A DNA stretch of 64,000 bases, from positions 26,549 to 90,548 of the forward strand of contig NZ_SVFW01000010.1 of assembly GCF_015056685.1 (NCBI RefSeq), given 5' to 3'. This DNA comes from Butyrivibrio sp. GTDB taxonomy: Bacteria; Bacillota; Clostridia; Lachnospirales; Lachnospiraceae. Below the pieces are notes generated by a model, which made no database searches, was not told where the DNA came from, and worked only from the letters and a program-made list of their open reading frames with translations. The translations under genes were made by a program, and so were the position numbers. Shown piece after piece: positions 63,671 to 64,000 of this stretch; positions within the stretch are counted from its first letter, which is position 1; each line of letters opens with the position of its first letter.

Positions 63671-64000
63671 TATATTCGTTGCTGATGCAGCCACGAAACA
63701 CAAGACACTGCAAATGCAGCACTGGAGCGGATTTTAAGCTCCTGCACCTTGACAAATAAACAGTAATGCAACCCTGAAAAATTCCAAAAAGCAATGAGCA
63801 TTGCGGAATCAGGAAAGCAGAAATCGAATGAGCTTGCTCAATGAGATTTATGATTGACTGATTACATTTTGCGAATGCAAAAGCTTGGGAATTACGAAGT
63901 AATTCGCAAGACCAATGCTCAAGAGAGAATTTATTCAGAACAAAGATTTAGTAAATAACGGACAGAACAAAAGCCAAGCTTAGTTCTAGCCTGATCAAAC
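63671..64000 (+). ncRNA. Structured untranslated leader, probably 5' leader of an rRNA operon (incomplete)
   Basis: No open frame of note lies here. Several stems are visible: ggagc/gctcc near 63723-63742, gcaat/attgc near 63791-63804, and a 12-bp stem with a GAA loop and one mismatch at 63884-63910. 'caccttgacaaataaacag' (from 63745) resembles the conserved leader segments before 16S genes of Lachnospiraceae. The 16S start motif (AGAGTTTGATC) is not reached. The alternative is another long structured RNA. Confidence 0.55.

Overview
The window is low-GC Firmicute DNA. I infer a rumen- or gut-type Lachnospiraceae chromosome, most like Butyrivibrio or Pseudobutyrivibrio. The basis is the gene order yicC-remA-gmk-rpoZ-rimO-pgsA, a polA-coaE-FtsA-like block, a PFL/ACT pair, an intracellular GH51 arabinofuranosidase, strong AGGAG-type ribosome binding sites and frequent TTG/GTG starts. 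No insertion sequence, CRISPR array or complete tRNA/rRNA gene was recognised.

Positions 1-29,300 form a cell-surface/RiPP island that reads as more AT-rich than the rest. A lasso-peptide-like locus (1-14,918) carries, in order, a 5'-truncated nucleotidyltransferase, a GT92-like glycosyltransferase, a Wzx-like flippase, a CDP-glycerol glycerophosphotransferase homologue, an HPr-kinase-like peptide kinase and an asparagine-synthase-like cyclase. These are followed by a precursor peptide on the opposite strand, the B2 leader protease, an ABC exporter, a response regulator with a soluble histidine kinase, an acyltransferase and two glycosyltransferases. Next comes a block of membrane acyl- and glycosyltransferases on both strands (14,919-23,707), including two paralogous 11-12-TM proteins. 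A second, minimal lasso locus (23,725-26,988) has only kinase, cyclase and precursor, and probably borrows the protease and exporter of the first. A GT2 and a Stealth-family sugar-phosphate transferase close the island.

Positions 29,444-35,954 hold a three-gene signalling operon. It encodes a 1262-residue membrane hybrid kinase with degenerate GGDEF/EAL-like domains, a double receiver protein, and a second membrane protein with the same degenerate domains but no kinase. A small zinc-finger anti-sigma-like membrane protein follows.

Positions 36,346-63,577 are mostly housekeeping: a DNA polymerase I that has lost most of its 5'-nuclease domain, coaE, an FtsA-like ATPase, a YycJ-type hydrolase, ACT and PFL proteins, and an O-antigen-ligase-like protein fused to C-terminal YD-like repeats. 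Then come yicC-remA-gmk-rpoZ-rimO-pgsA, a DEAD-box helicase, a K+ channel, a HAD phosphatase, GH51, an RpiB-like isomerase, a TPR protein, thiamine pyrophosphokinase, a CDF transporter and a DUF4153-like membrane protein. The last 360 bases hold a near-consensus promoter and a structured untranslated leader that looks like the start of an rRNA operon lying just beyond the right edge.

The best candidate for a new system is the paired lasso-like loci. Their precursors share a leader plan (W4, K6-P7, T17) but have predicted cores of about 42 and 52 residues, much longer than usual, with a kinase gene translationally coupled to a glycerophosphotransferase-like gene. All functional statements are by motif recognition; no database search was run.
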